From NCBI GenBank assembly GCA_001313365.1, contig BBFS01000143.1, forward strand, positions 1 to 7,852: a stretch of 7,852 nucleotides of DNA, given 5' to 3'. A program made the position numbers and the translations under genes. The notes beneath the pieces were generated by a model. The model did no database searches and was not told the origin of the DNA. It saw only the letters and a program-made list of their open reading frames with translations. Below are positions 1 through 7,852 of this stretch, one piece after another. This DNA comes from Paenarthrobacter nitroguajacolicus JCM 14115. Its GTDB lineage: Bacteria > Actinomycetota > Actinomycetes > Actinomycetales > Micrococcaceae. The first letter of the stretch is position 1. Every line of letters starts with the position of its first letter.

Positions 1-265
1 CCGCACGAACCACGCGGACGTCCTTGGCCCGAAACCCAACTGCCACTGCAGGCGCGAGGTGATGACGCCGTCGTGCTCTGATTCGGACTGCACTGCGTAC
101 TTGAGGTCCGGTGTTACGGCGGGTACGCCGAGTGTGTCAGCGAGCTGTGCGGCTTCCTTGGAGTCAGCGGTGAGTCGGTGCCGGGCGACGTAGGCCGGCC
201 AATCCTCGTAGCCAGCCAGTGCGCTGGGGCGGGTGGGGGGATGCTGCCATGTCAACGGCGGTCAT
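1..265 (-). CDS. Probable alpha/beta-hydrolase (dienelactone hydrolase/esterase-like), N-terminal part only
   Basis: A coding stretch runs off the left edge on the minus strand. From an ATG at 265 it reads MTAVDMAASP, then the frame breaks at a run of six G (235-240). Taking that run as five gives a continuous open frame to the window edge: ALAGYEDWPAYVARHRL, later SRLQWQLGFGPRTSAWFVR. The 'WQL-FGP-T-AWFVRP' style resembles, from memory, the start of alpha/beta-hydrolases of the dienelactone hydrolase/acetyl-esterase type found beside actinobacterial sugar-transport clusters. The nucleophile elbow and catalytic triad would lie outside the window, so the function is tentative. No good Shine-Dalgarno precedes ATG 265; ATG 250 is an in-frame alternative. 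It is divergent from the importer genes and shares their intergenic region, which suggests co-regulation (inference). That the frame is coding is fairly sure; the family is not. Confidence 0.5.
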
Positions 266-377
266 GGCAGGCGGAGTCAGTGGGAAACAATAGTGTCCTG
301 CCTTATCGATGCGGAAGGGTGTGCGGTAGCGCACGCCGGGTTTCTTCAGCGTGGAAAACACGTTCAAGCAACTCTGC

Positions 378-393
378 AAGAAAACGCTTTCTC
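378..393. promoter_or_regulatory. LacI/CcpA-type operator O1
   Basis: The core AAGAAAACGCTTTCTC is a near-palindrome centred on the CG at 385-386. Pairs match at CG, the three A/T positions on each side beyond one mismatch, then G/C and A/T. It closely fits the CG-centred cre/LacI-family operator pattern (TGWAANCGNTNWCA). Closely related sites occur at 423-438, 2583-2598 and 6319-6336, each upstream of a gene here, which is the main support. The binding protein is not in the window. Confidence 0.65.
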
Positions 394-422
394 AAAAATT
401 AGCAAAAGGCTGTACATGGGTC

Positions 423-438
423 AAGAAAACGTTTACTT
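423..438. promoter_or_regulatory. LacI/CcpA-type operator O2
   Basis: AAGAAAACGTTTACTT is a near-palindrome centred on the CG at 430-431, with a single mismatched pair (426/435). Its centre is 45 bp from that of O1, and the left half AAGAAAACG is identical to O1. Two operators about four helical turns apart suggest cooperative binding or looping over the promoter of the permease operon (inference). Confidence 0.62.
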
Positions 439-565
439 TGGTACGGAGCCGCTGAACACCGGGACCTGAGCCTGGTGCTTCCAAGGGGGTAACGCCACAC
501 CAATGGCGGCGTCCTGGACGGCAAGCACCAACCACACTTGTATTCCGTGGATGGCCACGATGACC

Positions 566-572
566 AAAGGAG
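566..572 (+). promoter_or_regulatory. Strong ribosome binding site deciding the first permease start
   Basis: AAAGGAG lies five bases before the ATG at 578. It is much the best Shine-Dalgarno upstream of the permease gene. The later ATGs at 643 and 690 have only a G-rich run or a weak AAGG in front of them. I therefore place the start at 578, although the frame from there reaches the permease only after correcting two indels (the G8 run at 630-637 and a likely lost C at about 687-689). Confidence 0.55.
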
Positions 573-577
573 ACCAC

Positions 578-1588
578 ATGGCCGCTGTACTACGCACGGG
601 GACGCCGCAAGGCGTTCGCGCTCCGGCGAGGGGGGGGAAGCAATGAGCGCTATAGGCGAACTCTCCACGATGACCCGGCGCAAGGTCCCATGTCCAAAGA
701 AGAGAAGAAGGCGAACGGCCGCGACAACAAAGCCGCCTACATTTTCCTCCTTCCGTGGCTGATTGGCCTGGTCGCCATCACCGTGGGCCCCATGCTGATG
801 TCGTTGTACTTGTCCTTCACGGACTACAACCTCCTTCAGCCGCCGGAATGGGTGGGGCTGGATAACTTCGTCCGCATGTTCGGTGATGCCCGCCTCCACA
901 ACTCGCTCCGCGTCACGTTCACGTACGTACTGGTGGGTGTGCCGCTACAGTTGGGCGTGGCCTTGCTGATTGCCCTGGTCCTGGACAAGGGGGTTGCGCG
1001 GGTTGCCGTTCTACCGCTCCATTTTCTACTTGCCGTCCCTGCTGGGCGGATCGGTGGCAGTTGCCATCCTCTGGAAGCAGATTTTCGGCACCACCGGCCT
1101 GGTGAACCAGGTCCTGGCGATGATTGGCATTGAGGGACCCGGTTGGATCTCTGACCCCCAATACCGCCCTGGGTTCCATCATCCTGCTGCACGTGTGGAC
1201 CTTTGGCAGCCCCATGATCATTTTCCTGGCCGGCTTCGGCAGATACCCGTGATGTATTACGAAGCAGCCAAGGTTGACGGTGCCACCACGCTGCAGCAGT
1301 TCTGGCGGATCACCCTCCCGATGCTGAGCCCCCATCATCTTCTTCAACCTGGTGCTTCAGATCATCGGATCGTTCCAGTCGTTCACGCAGGCGTTCATCG
1401 TCTCCGGCGGCAACGGAGGCCCGTCCGACTCCACCATGTTCTTCACCCTGTACCTGTACCAAAAGGGCTTCGGCCAGTTTGATATGGGCTACGCCTCAGC
1501 GATGGCCTGGTTCCTGCTGGTCATCATCGGTGTCTTCACCGCCATCAACTTCATCGCTTCAAAGTATTGGGTGTTCTACGATGACTAA
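578..1588 (+). CDS. CUT1 sugar ABC transporter permease, MalF/UgpA type (frame broken by indels)
   Basis: Inner-membrane subunit of a carbohydrate importer; it pairs with the product of the next gene and couples to a cytoplasmic ATPase. Six hydrophobic segments are visible, in order: AAYIFLLPWLIGL, TYVLVGVPLQLGVALLIAL, SIFYLPSLLGGSVAVAIL, ILLHVWTFGSPMIIFLAG, IIFFNLVLQIIGSF and AWFLLVIIGVFTAINFIA. The EAA loop that docks the ATPase is seen as EAAKVDGA...ITLP, starting at 1261. As read, three frames are needed: extra G at 989-993, extra C at 1155-1159 compensated by a lost C near 1234, and extra C at 1329-1333. The N-terminus from 578 also needs the G8 run (630-637) shortened and one C restored near 687. 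The corrected length is about 330 residues, normal for the family. It ends TGGGTGTTCTACGATGACTAA, overlapping the next gene by 8 bases. Family assignment is secure; the substrate is inferred from the neighbouring beta-galactosidase. Confidence 0.85.
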
Positions 1589-2521
1589 ACTCCAGACCCT
1601 CCCCCCCGCCGCCTCCGATTCCTCCTCAGGGAAGGACGGCAAGAGCCCGCGACGCCGCGAATCTCCAGGCAGCCTGGCCTTCAGCCGCAGCGCCCGAATC
1701 AAGGGCCTGGTGAAGCACGCCATCCTGATCATCGTGGGCGGAGTGATGATCTACCCGCTGCTGTGGATGGTAGTTTCCTCCCTGCGACAAAACGACCTCA
1801 TCTTCCGCGAACCCGGCCTGTGGCTCGAGAGCCTGGAGATGAGCAACTACACCGATGGCTGGTCCGCCCTGACGCACCCGTTCGGCACTACATGGTCAAC
1901 TCGGCGATCGTGGTCCTCGGCTCGATCCTTGGCAACCTGATCTCCTGCTCCATGGCTGCCTATGCTTTCGCCCGCCTGCAGTTCAGCGGCAAGAAGATTT
2001 TCTTCGGCATCATGCTGCTGACCATCATGCTTCCGTTCCACGTGGTGATCGTCCCTCAGTACATCCTGTTCTCGCAGATCGGCTGGGTGAATACCTTCTG
2101 GCCGCTCATTGTGCCCAAACTCCTTGCGACGGACGCGTTCTTCGTGTTCCTGATGGTCCAGTTCATTCGGGGGGCATTCCGAAAGACCTTGATGAGGCAG
2201 CCCGCATTGACGGTGCCGGCCACCCCCAGGATCTTCCTCCGCGTCATACTGCCCCTGATGGTTCCGGCCCTGGCCACCACCACCATCTTCACGTTCATCT
2301 GGACCTGGAACGACTTCTTCGGCGCCCTGATCTACCTCACGGACCCGGACATGTTCACAGTTCCTGTTGCTCTTCGGGCGTTCGTCGACTCACAGTCGGC
2401 AACCAGCTGGGGGGGATCGCTCTTCGCGATGTCCATTGTGTCCCTGCTCCCCGTGTTCCTGGTCTTCCTCTTCGGCCAGCGGTTCCTCATCAAGGGCATC
2501 GCCACCACAGGCATCAAATAA
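1581..2521 (+). CDS. CUT1 sugar ABC transporter permease, MalG/UgpE type (frame broken by indels)
   Basis: Second membrane subunit of the importer. It begins at the ATG inside ATGACTAA, so it is translationally coupled to the preceding permease. A polar, Ser/Pro-rich N-terminus of about 45 residues precedes six membrane segments: HAILIIVGGVMIYPLLWMVV, VNSAIVVLGSILGNLISC, IFFGIMLLTIMLPFHVVIV, FWPLIVPKLLATDAFFVFL, VPALATTTIFTFIWTW and AMSIVSLLPVFLVFLFGQ. The frame changes at a lost C near 1886 (GGCAC for GGCCAC). Between a G6 run (2169-2174) and a C5 run (2223-2227), three extra bases shift the frame temporarily. Read in the correct frame that stretch gives IPKDLDEAARIDGAGHP, the canonical EAA loop (EAA codons at 2194-2202). 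The C-terminus GQRFLIKGIATTGIK is typical. The corrected length of about 310 residues is somewhat long for MalG because of the N-terminal extension. Confidence 0.85.
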
Positions 2522-2531
2522 AACAACTAGA

Positions 2532-2571
2532 ACAAGTCGGTGTCTTGTAATACAAGATTGTGACTTGTATC
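2532..2571. repeat. Two tandem 20-bp dyad repeats, ACAAG-N7-CTTGT
   Basis: Positions 2532-2551 and 2552-2571 are imperfect direct repeats, with 14 of 20 bases the same. Each contains the inverted pair ACAAG-N7-CTTGT. At their junction the inner halves form the 15-base palindrome TCTTGTAATACAAGA (2543-2557). The 20-bp period puts both sites on nearly the same DNA face. They overlap the promoter of the binding-protein gene, so a repressor or activator role is likely. The TTGT-N-ACAA style resembles GntR/FadR-family sites, but the cognate protein is unknown. Confidence 0.55.
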
Positions 2572-2573
2572 AT
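2545..2573 (+). promoter_or_regulatory. Promoter for the first solute-binding protein gene
   Basis: TTGTAA (2545-2550, four of six to TTGACA) and TATCAT (2568-2573, five of six to TATAAT) are separated by exactly 17 bases. Transcription would start near 2580, immediately before or inside operator O3. This would let the binding protein be made separately from, and in excess of, the two permeases whose genes lie upstream. Confidence 0.55.
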
Positions 2574-2582
2574 AATCGCAAC

Positions 2583-2598
2583 GGGAAAACGCTTTCTC
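2583..2598. promoter_or_regulatory. LacI/CcpA-type operator O3
   Basis: GGGAAAACGCTTTCTC is centred on the CG at 2590-2591. Its GAAAACGCTTTCTC core is identical to that of O1. It sits just downstream of the predicted -10 box, a typical roadblock or repression position, and about 37 bases before the GTG start of the binding-protein gene. Confidence 0.65.
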
Positions 2599-2634
2599 AG
2601 TTCGCATAGAGATCAAAGAAGATCGGAGACAACA

Positions 2635-4012
2635 GTGCCGGTGAATCCAAAGGGTGAAGCAGTCGCCCCCCCGCAACTGCCTCAAAAACCCGCGCGTCAG
2701 CGCCGAAGGGCAAGCGCAGACTTCGTGCTTCCGCCCTCGTTGCGGCCACAGCTGCCGCAGTCCTCGCCCTCACCGCCTGCGGTGGCAGCGGAGGGCCGGA
2801 AGCAAAGAGTGCCGATGGCAAGGTGGAGCTCCGCTTTTCATGGTGGGGGCGGGGACAAGCGTGCACAGCTGACGCAGGAAGCAATTGCCGCCTTCGAAGC
2901 CGAAAACCCCAACATCAAGATCAAGCCCGAGTACGGCGATTGGAGTGGCTACTGGGACAAGCTGGCCACCCAGGTTGCAGCCAACGATGCTCCGGACATC
3001 ATTCAGATGGACGAAAAGTACATCACGGAATACTCCACCCGCGGCGCACTGCTGGACCTCTCCAAGTACGACATCGATACGTCCAAGCTGGATGAGGCCG
3101 CGTTGAACGCAGGCAAGGGCGAGGACGGGCTGACCGGCATAGCCGCGGGCATCAATGCCGCCACCATCCTCGCCAACCCGGCAGTCTTCCAGGCCGCGGG
3201 CGTCCCGCTTCCTGACGACAAGACATGGACCTGGGAGGACTTCGAACGCGTTGCGGCCGAGGTCACCGCCAAGTCCCCCCCGAAGGGAACGTACGGTGCG
3301 GCTGCCTACGGAACGGATGAAGCCTCCCTTGGCGTGTGGCTGCGGCAGAACGGCAAGTCGCTTTACACCTCGGATGGCAAGCTTGGCTTCGAGCCCTCGG
3401 ACATCAAGGGCTACTGGGAATTTCTGAAGCAGATGAGCGAAAACAAGGCGGTACCCACCGCCTCGGAAATCGTTGAAGCTGAGGCTGCGCCGCTGGATCA
3501 GAGCGGACTCGCCACGGGTAAGAACGGCATGGCGTTCTGGTGGTCAAACCAGCTTCCGGCACTCGAGAAGGCTGCTGGCGGCGAGTTGCAGATCCTCCGG
3601 TTCCCGTCCAAGACGGGCAAGGCCGAAGATGCCGGGCTCTGGTACAAGGCCTCGCAGTTCTGGTCTGCATCTTCGCGGACCAAACACCCGGAAGAGACGG
3701 CAAAGTTCATCGATTTCCTGGCCAACAACGTCAAGGCCGGCGAGATCCTCCTTGCTGACCGCGGCGTGTATCCGAACTCTGAAGTCCGCGAGGCAATTGC
3801 TCCGAAGCTGGCCAAGGCAGACGTGAAGGTGGTCGACTTCATCGGCGCCATCAAGGAAGAACTCGGGGAGCTCCGGCAGCCCCCCCGCCGAAGGCGCAGG
3901 CGCCATCCAGGAAATCATCAAGCGGTACACCTCCGAGGTCATGTTCAACAGGCTCTCGCCGGAAGAAGCAGGCAAGAAGGCCGTGGACGAAATGAAGTCC
4001 GCCATCAGCTAG
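2635..4012 (+). CDS. Sugar ABC transporter solute-binding lipoprotein (SBP family 1), frame broken by indels
   Basis: Extracytoplasmic receptor that captures oligosaccharide for the importer. I chose GTG 2635 because GGAG (2625-2628) lies six bases before it; GTG 2654 is an alternative. Correcting the C7 run (2666-2672) to five joins the start to a basic n-region (APKGKRRLRAS), a hydrophobic core (ALVAATAAAVLALTAC) and a lipobox with Cys at 2778-2780, so the protein is a Sec-type lipoprotein. After correcting an extra G at 2845-2849 the mature part reads FSWWGGDKRAQLTQEAI, then AFEAENPNIKIKPEYGDW, the classic family-1 N-terminus. A continuous frame follows to about 3870. Near the end, a lost C (about 3873) and an expanded C7 (3880-3886) hide the true C-terminus: AEGAGAIQEIIKRY...SPEEAGKKAVDEMKSAIS, stop TAG 4010-4012. 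The corrected length is about 450 residues, normal. It is unusual in lying after the permease genes, with its own promoter. It is a paralogue of the protein at 6443-7741. Confidence 0.85.
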
Positions 4013-4027
4013 CCCCCTTCGAGACGG

Positions 4028-4080
4028 AAACCGCGCCCCGGGCGAATCATTCGTGATCCGCTCGGGGGGGCGCGGTTTTT
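4028..4080 (+). terminator. Rho-independent terminator of the first importer operon
   Basis: AAACCGCGCCCC (4028-4039) pairs with GGGGCGCGGTTT (4067-4078), followed by a T5 tract. The interior also folds: GGGCG pairs with CGCTC (one G-U), and ATCA-TTCG-TGAT (4046-4057) caps the hairpin with a UUCG tetraloop. The stem is almost perfect except for three surplus G in the G7 run (4064-4070), which would be a bulge. It starts 15 bases after the binding-protein stop codon. Confidence 0.88.
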
Positions 4081-4106
4081 CGTGGGCCCACCGTTTCGCG
4101 TGCCCG

Positions 4107-4172
4107 CCCAACTAGGTAGCAGATGATGCCGTTATGACGCGTCATAACGGCATCATCTGCTACTTACTTGGG
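4107..4172. repeat. 66-bp near-perfect palindrome at the convergent gene junction
   Basis: Arms 4107-4139 and 4140-4172 are reverse complements with only two mismatched pairs (4112/4167 and 4115/4164). The inner 48 bases (4116-4163) are perfect and have no spacer, with GACGCGTC at the centre. The outer edge touches the stop codon of the beta-galactosidase gene (4173-4175). Transcribed from either side it would form a very stable hairpin, so it may act as a bidirectional terminator or mRNA 3' stabiliser, although neither side has a T tract. A dispersed REP-like element is the main alternative. Confidence 0.85.
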
Positions 4173-6249
<2,077 letters not shown>

Positions 6250-6318
6250 TCAGGTTGGCAGTGCTGGTACTGATGCTACTGAAGGTATGAGTGCAGCGTA
6301 TCGGTGAAAATGCGATCT

Positions 6319-6336
6319 TTGGAAAACGCTTGCCCA
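6319..6336. promoter_or_regulatory. LacI/CcpA-type operator O4 in the divergent region
   Basis: TTGGAAAACGCTTGCCCA is centred on the CG at 6327-6328 and shares GGAAAACGCTT with the other sites; its right half is more degenerate. It lies between the beta-galactosidase (-) and the second binding-protein gene (+), and overlaps the likely -35 of the latter, so it could control both directions. Confidence 0.58.
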
Positions 6337-6358
6337 CTTTCGGGATTAGGGATATTGT
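6330..6358 (+). promoter_or_regulatory. Possible promoter of the second importer operon
   Basis: TTGCCC (6330-6335) and TATTGT (6353-6358) are spaced by 17 bases, each four of six to consensus. The predicted start near 6365 leaves a leader of about 78 bases. This is moderate evidence only; overlap with O4 adds some support. Confidence 0.35.
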
Positions 6359-6442
6359 ATCGATTCAGAACGAGTGTAAGCGAGATCACTGCCACGTTGT
6401 AGAGAACTTGGATGCTTGCACCAACTGAGCAAGGAGGCTCTC

Positions 6443-7741
6443 ATGATCGATAGAAGGAAATTCCTCACCACGGTGGCTCTCGGCACTGCATCTGCCGCGT
6501 TCCTCTCTGCTTGTGGCCCGTCCTCATCCGCGGGACAGACGGGCTCCGCGGAGAACCCCGTCACCATCAACTACACCTGGTGGGGGGGCAACGACGACCG
6601 GGCGGAGCGTACCCGCAAGGCGATTGCCCTGTTCGAGTCCAAGAACCCGGATATCAAGGTGAACGGAAACTTCACAGACTTCGCCGGATATTGGCAAAAG
6701 CGCGCTACCGAAGCTGCCGGCGGCGGCCTGCCGGACGTCATGCAGTGGGACCTTTCCTACCTGCGCGACTACGGCCAGCGGAACCAACTTCTTGACCTGG
6801 GCACCGTGAAAATCAACACGGAAGCCTTCGATAAGTCCCTTCTCCCCTCGGGGGCAGATCCGGGGGCAAGACCTACGGCATCCCCCCCACCAGCACGAAC
6901 GCCTTCGCGGTTTACTACGATCCCGCCAAGCTCCAGAGCCTGGGCATCGCCGAGCCGGATGGACAGTGGACCTACAAAGAGTTCAACGCATTCATGCTCG
7001 AGGTAGGACAGAAGGCAACGGAGCGTTCTACGGCGGCACTGACTACACCGGGGTGTGGTGGATGTTCAACATCTGGCTGCGCCAGAACAACATCCAAGCG
7101 TTCACCGATGATGGCAAGCTGGGCTTCACCAAGGACGACCTCAAGAAGTGGTGGAACACTACCGCCGAGCTTCGCGGCACCCCCCGCACTCGTTCCTGAA
7201 GAGCGGGTCACCCAGCTCGCCCCCAAGTCCGCCATGGGTTCCAACGTCACTGCCAGCGAAGTCACGTGGGACAACTTCATGGCCGGCTACCTGGGCGACA
7301 GCGGTGCCAAGGAACTCAAGCTGGTGCCGGTCCCGTCTGATGATCCGGACAACCTGGGCCTGTTCCTCAAGCCCTCCATGCTCATGGTTGCCAGCGCCAA
7401 GACCAAGTACAAGGATGCTGCTGCCCGTTTCATCGACTTCATGGTCAACGATCCCGAGGTTGGCCAGATCTTCAAGACCTCCCGCGGTGTTCCGGCGTCG
7501 AAGACGCAGCGCGACGGCACCACCTTCGAAGGCACGGACAAGCTGGTGGTGGACTACGAGAAGTCCATCGAGAAGTACCTCAAGGACGCCCCCCCGAGCC
7601 CCCCCCATCGTCGGTTTCGGCACGCTTGAAGCCTCCTTCAAGCGTGTCAGTTCCGAACTGAACTACGGCAAGCTGACCCTGGACGGCGCAGCCGATGCCT
7701 GGTTCAAGGAAGCCGAAGACCTCATCAAGCAGAACGCCTGA
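6443..7741 (+). CDS. Second sugar ABC transporter solute-binding lipoprotein, Tat-like signal (frame broken by indels)
   Basis: Extracytoplasmic sugar receptor for a second CUT1 importer. ATG 6443 is chosen because AAGGAGG (6431-6437) lies five bases upstream. The signal MIDRRKFLTTVALGTASAAF carries a twin-arginine RRKFL motif and leads to the lipobox LSAC (Cys 6512-6514), suggesting a Tat-exported lipoprotein. The mature part starts with NYTWWGG and continues with ALFESKNPDIKVNGNFTDF, parallel to the AFEAENPNIKIKPEYGDW region of the first binding protein, so the two are paralogues. Breaks: G5 runs at 6850-6854 and 6862-6866, a lost G near 7014, C6 at 7180-7185 and C8 at 7599-7606. Corrected reading through them gives GKTYGIPTSTNAFAVYYDP, EVGQKGNGAFYGGTDY, ALVPEERVTQLAPKSAM and IVGFGTLEASFKRVSSEL, ending EAEDLIKQNA. 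The corrected length is about 425 residues, normal. The gene leads its operon, unlike the first binding protein. Confidence 0.87.
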
Positions 7742-7761
7742 TCAGACCCATGCGTCTGATC
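7740..7761 (+). other. Intercistronic hairpin after the second binding-protein gene
   Basis: GATCAGAC (7740-7747) and GTCTGATC (7754-7761) form a perfect 8-bp stem with loop CCATGC. It starts inside the stop codon, and no T tract follows, so it is unlikely to be a full terminator. Such hairpins after binding-protein genes (as in the malE-malF interval) protect the upstream mRNA and keep the receptor in excess over the permeases; that role here is inferred. Confidence 0.6.
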
Positions 7762-7790
7762 CAGGCCTTCCCGACTGACGGACTGATCTC

Positions 7791-7852
7791 GTGACTCAAA
7801 GCCCAACCCTGAGCAGGCGCGCATCGTCGTCCGCTTCCCCCCCGCAGCCGCG
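7791..7852 (+). CDS. Start of the next gene, probably a CUT1 permease N-terminus (partial)
   Basis: A GTG at 7791 opens a frame beginning VTQSPTLSRRASSSAS and still open at the window edge. The polar Ser/Ala/Pro-rich start resembles the cytoplasmic N-terminal tails of actinobacterial MalF-type permeases. The position, 49 bases after a leading binding-protein gene, is where the first permease would be expected. No membrane segment is inside the window, so the family is inferred from context. The Shine-Dalgarno is weak (GGACTGA). A C7 run (7837-7843) within it may be mis-sized like the others. Confidence 0.5.
   Translation, partial: MTQSPTLSRRASSSASPPQP

Larger units (their letters stand above)
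266..577. other. Divergent intergenic region and long 5' leader of the importer operon
   Basis: This 312-base gap separates the divergent esterase-like gene from the permease genes. It is more A/T-rich around 360-440 than its surroundings and contains two operator-like dyads there. Downstream, about 474-529 can fold: GGTGCTT (474-480) pairs with AAGCACC (523-529), enclosing a smaller CGCCA (493-497)/TGGCG (504-508) hairpin with a six-base loop. I could not settle a convincing -35/-10 pair; weak candidates lie between the two operators and over the second one. The short open frames here have no recognisable protein character and overlap the operators, so I do not call genes. Confidence 0.5.

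Noticed and set aside
399..899. Minus-strand open frame of 166 codons across the operator region and permease start
   Set aside because: It runs through O2 and opposite the first membrane segment of the permease, with no start signal or family resemblance.
2560..2634. Start of the first binding protein at ATG 2560
   Set aside because: It would place codons inside the promoter and operator O3 and gives no signal peptide; the GTG at 2635 has a ribosome site and leads to a lipobox after one run is corrected.
3544..4005. Minus-strand open frame of 153 codons opposite the first binding protein
   Set aside because: Antisense shadow of a clearly family-typical protein.

Overview
The window looks like chromosomal DNA from a high-GC actinobacterium, most likely an Arthrobacter-type soil Micrococcales. 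The codon use is strongly G/C-ending, and the proteins (CUT1 sugar-ABC permeases, lipoprotein sugar-binding proteins, a GH42 beta-galactosidase with a TTG start) are typical of that group. The genus is an inference from protein style; no marker gene is present.

Layout. Positions 1-265 (-) hold the N-terminal part of a probable alpha/beta-hydrolase or esterase. Positions 266-577 are a regulatory region with two LacI/CcpA-type operators and a structured leader. Positions 578-1588 (+) and 1581-2521 (+) are the two membrane subunits of a CUT1 sugar importer, overlapping by 8 bases. Positions 2522-2634 form a second regulatory block: a pair of 20-bp tandem dyads, a good promoter and a third operator. 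Positions 2635-4012 (+) encode a solute-binding lipoprotein, followed by a strong intrinsic terminator. A long near-perfect palindrome fills the junction with the convergent GH42 beta-galactosidase, 4173-6236 (-). A divergent intergenic region carries a fourth operator. Positions 6443-7741 (+) encode a second, paralogous solute-binding lipoprotein with a Tat-like signal, then an intercistronic hairpin and the first codons of what is probably the next permease (7791 to the window end).

Taken together this is a beta-galactoside (or galactan-oligosaccharide) uptake and hydrolysis locus. Two binding-protein-dependent importers bring oligosaccharides in and the cytoplasmic GH42 enzyme removes galactose. 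No ATPase gene is present, as is usual for actinobacterial CUT1 systems that share an MsiK-type ATPase. The four related operators suggest one LacI-family or CcpA-like regulator over all units; no regulator gene lies in the window.

Major caveat. Every long gene is broken in the sequence as read, nearly always at G or C runs (mostly 7 long, also 5, 6 and 8) or by loss of one base from a CC, GG or CCC. Correcting those positions restores full-length, family-typical proteins in each case, so I treat the genes as intact and the indels as probable sequencing or assembly error. Coordinates span the reconstructed genes. I found no convincing novel enzymatic or defence system; the most unusual features are the palindrome, the tandem dyads and the homopolymer pattern.
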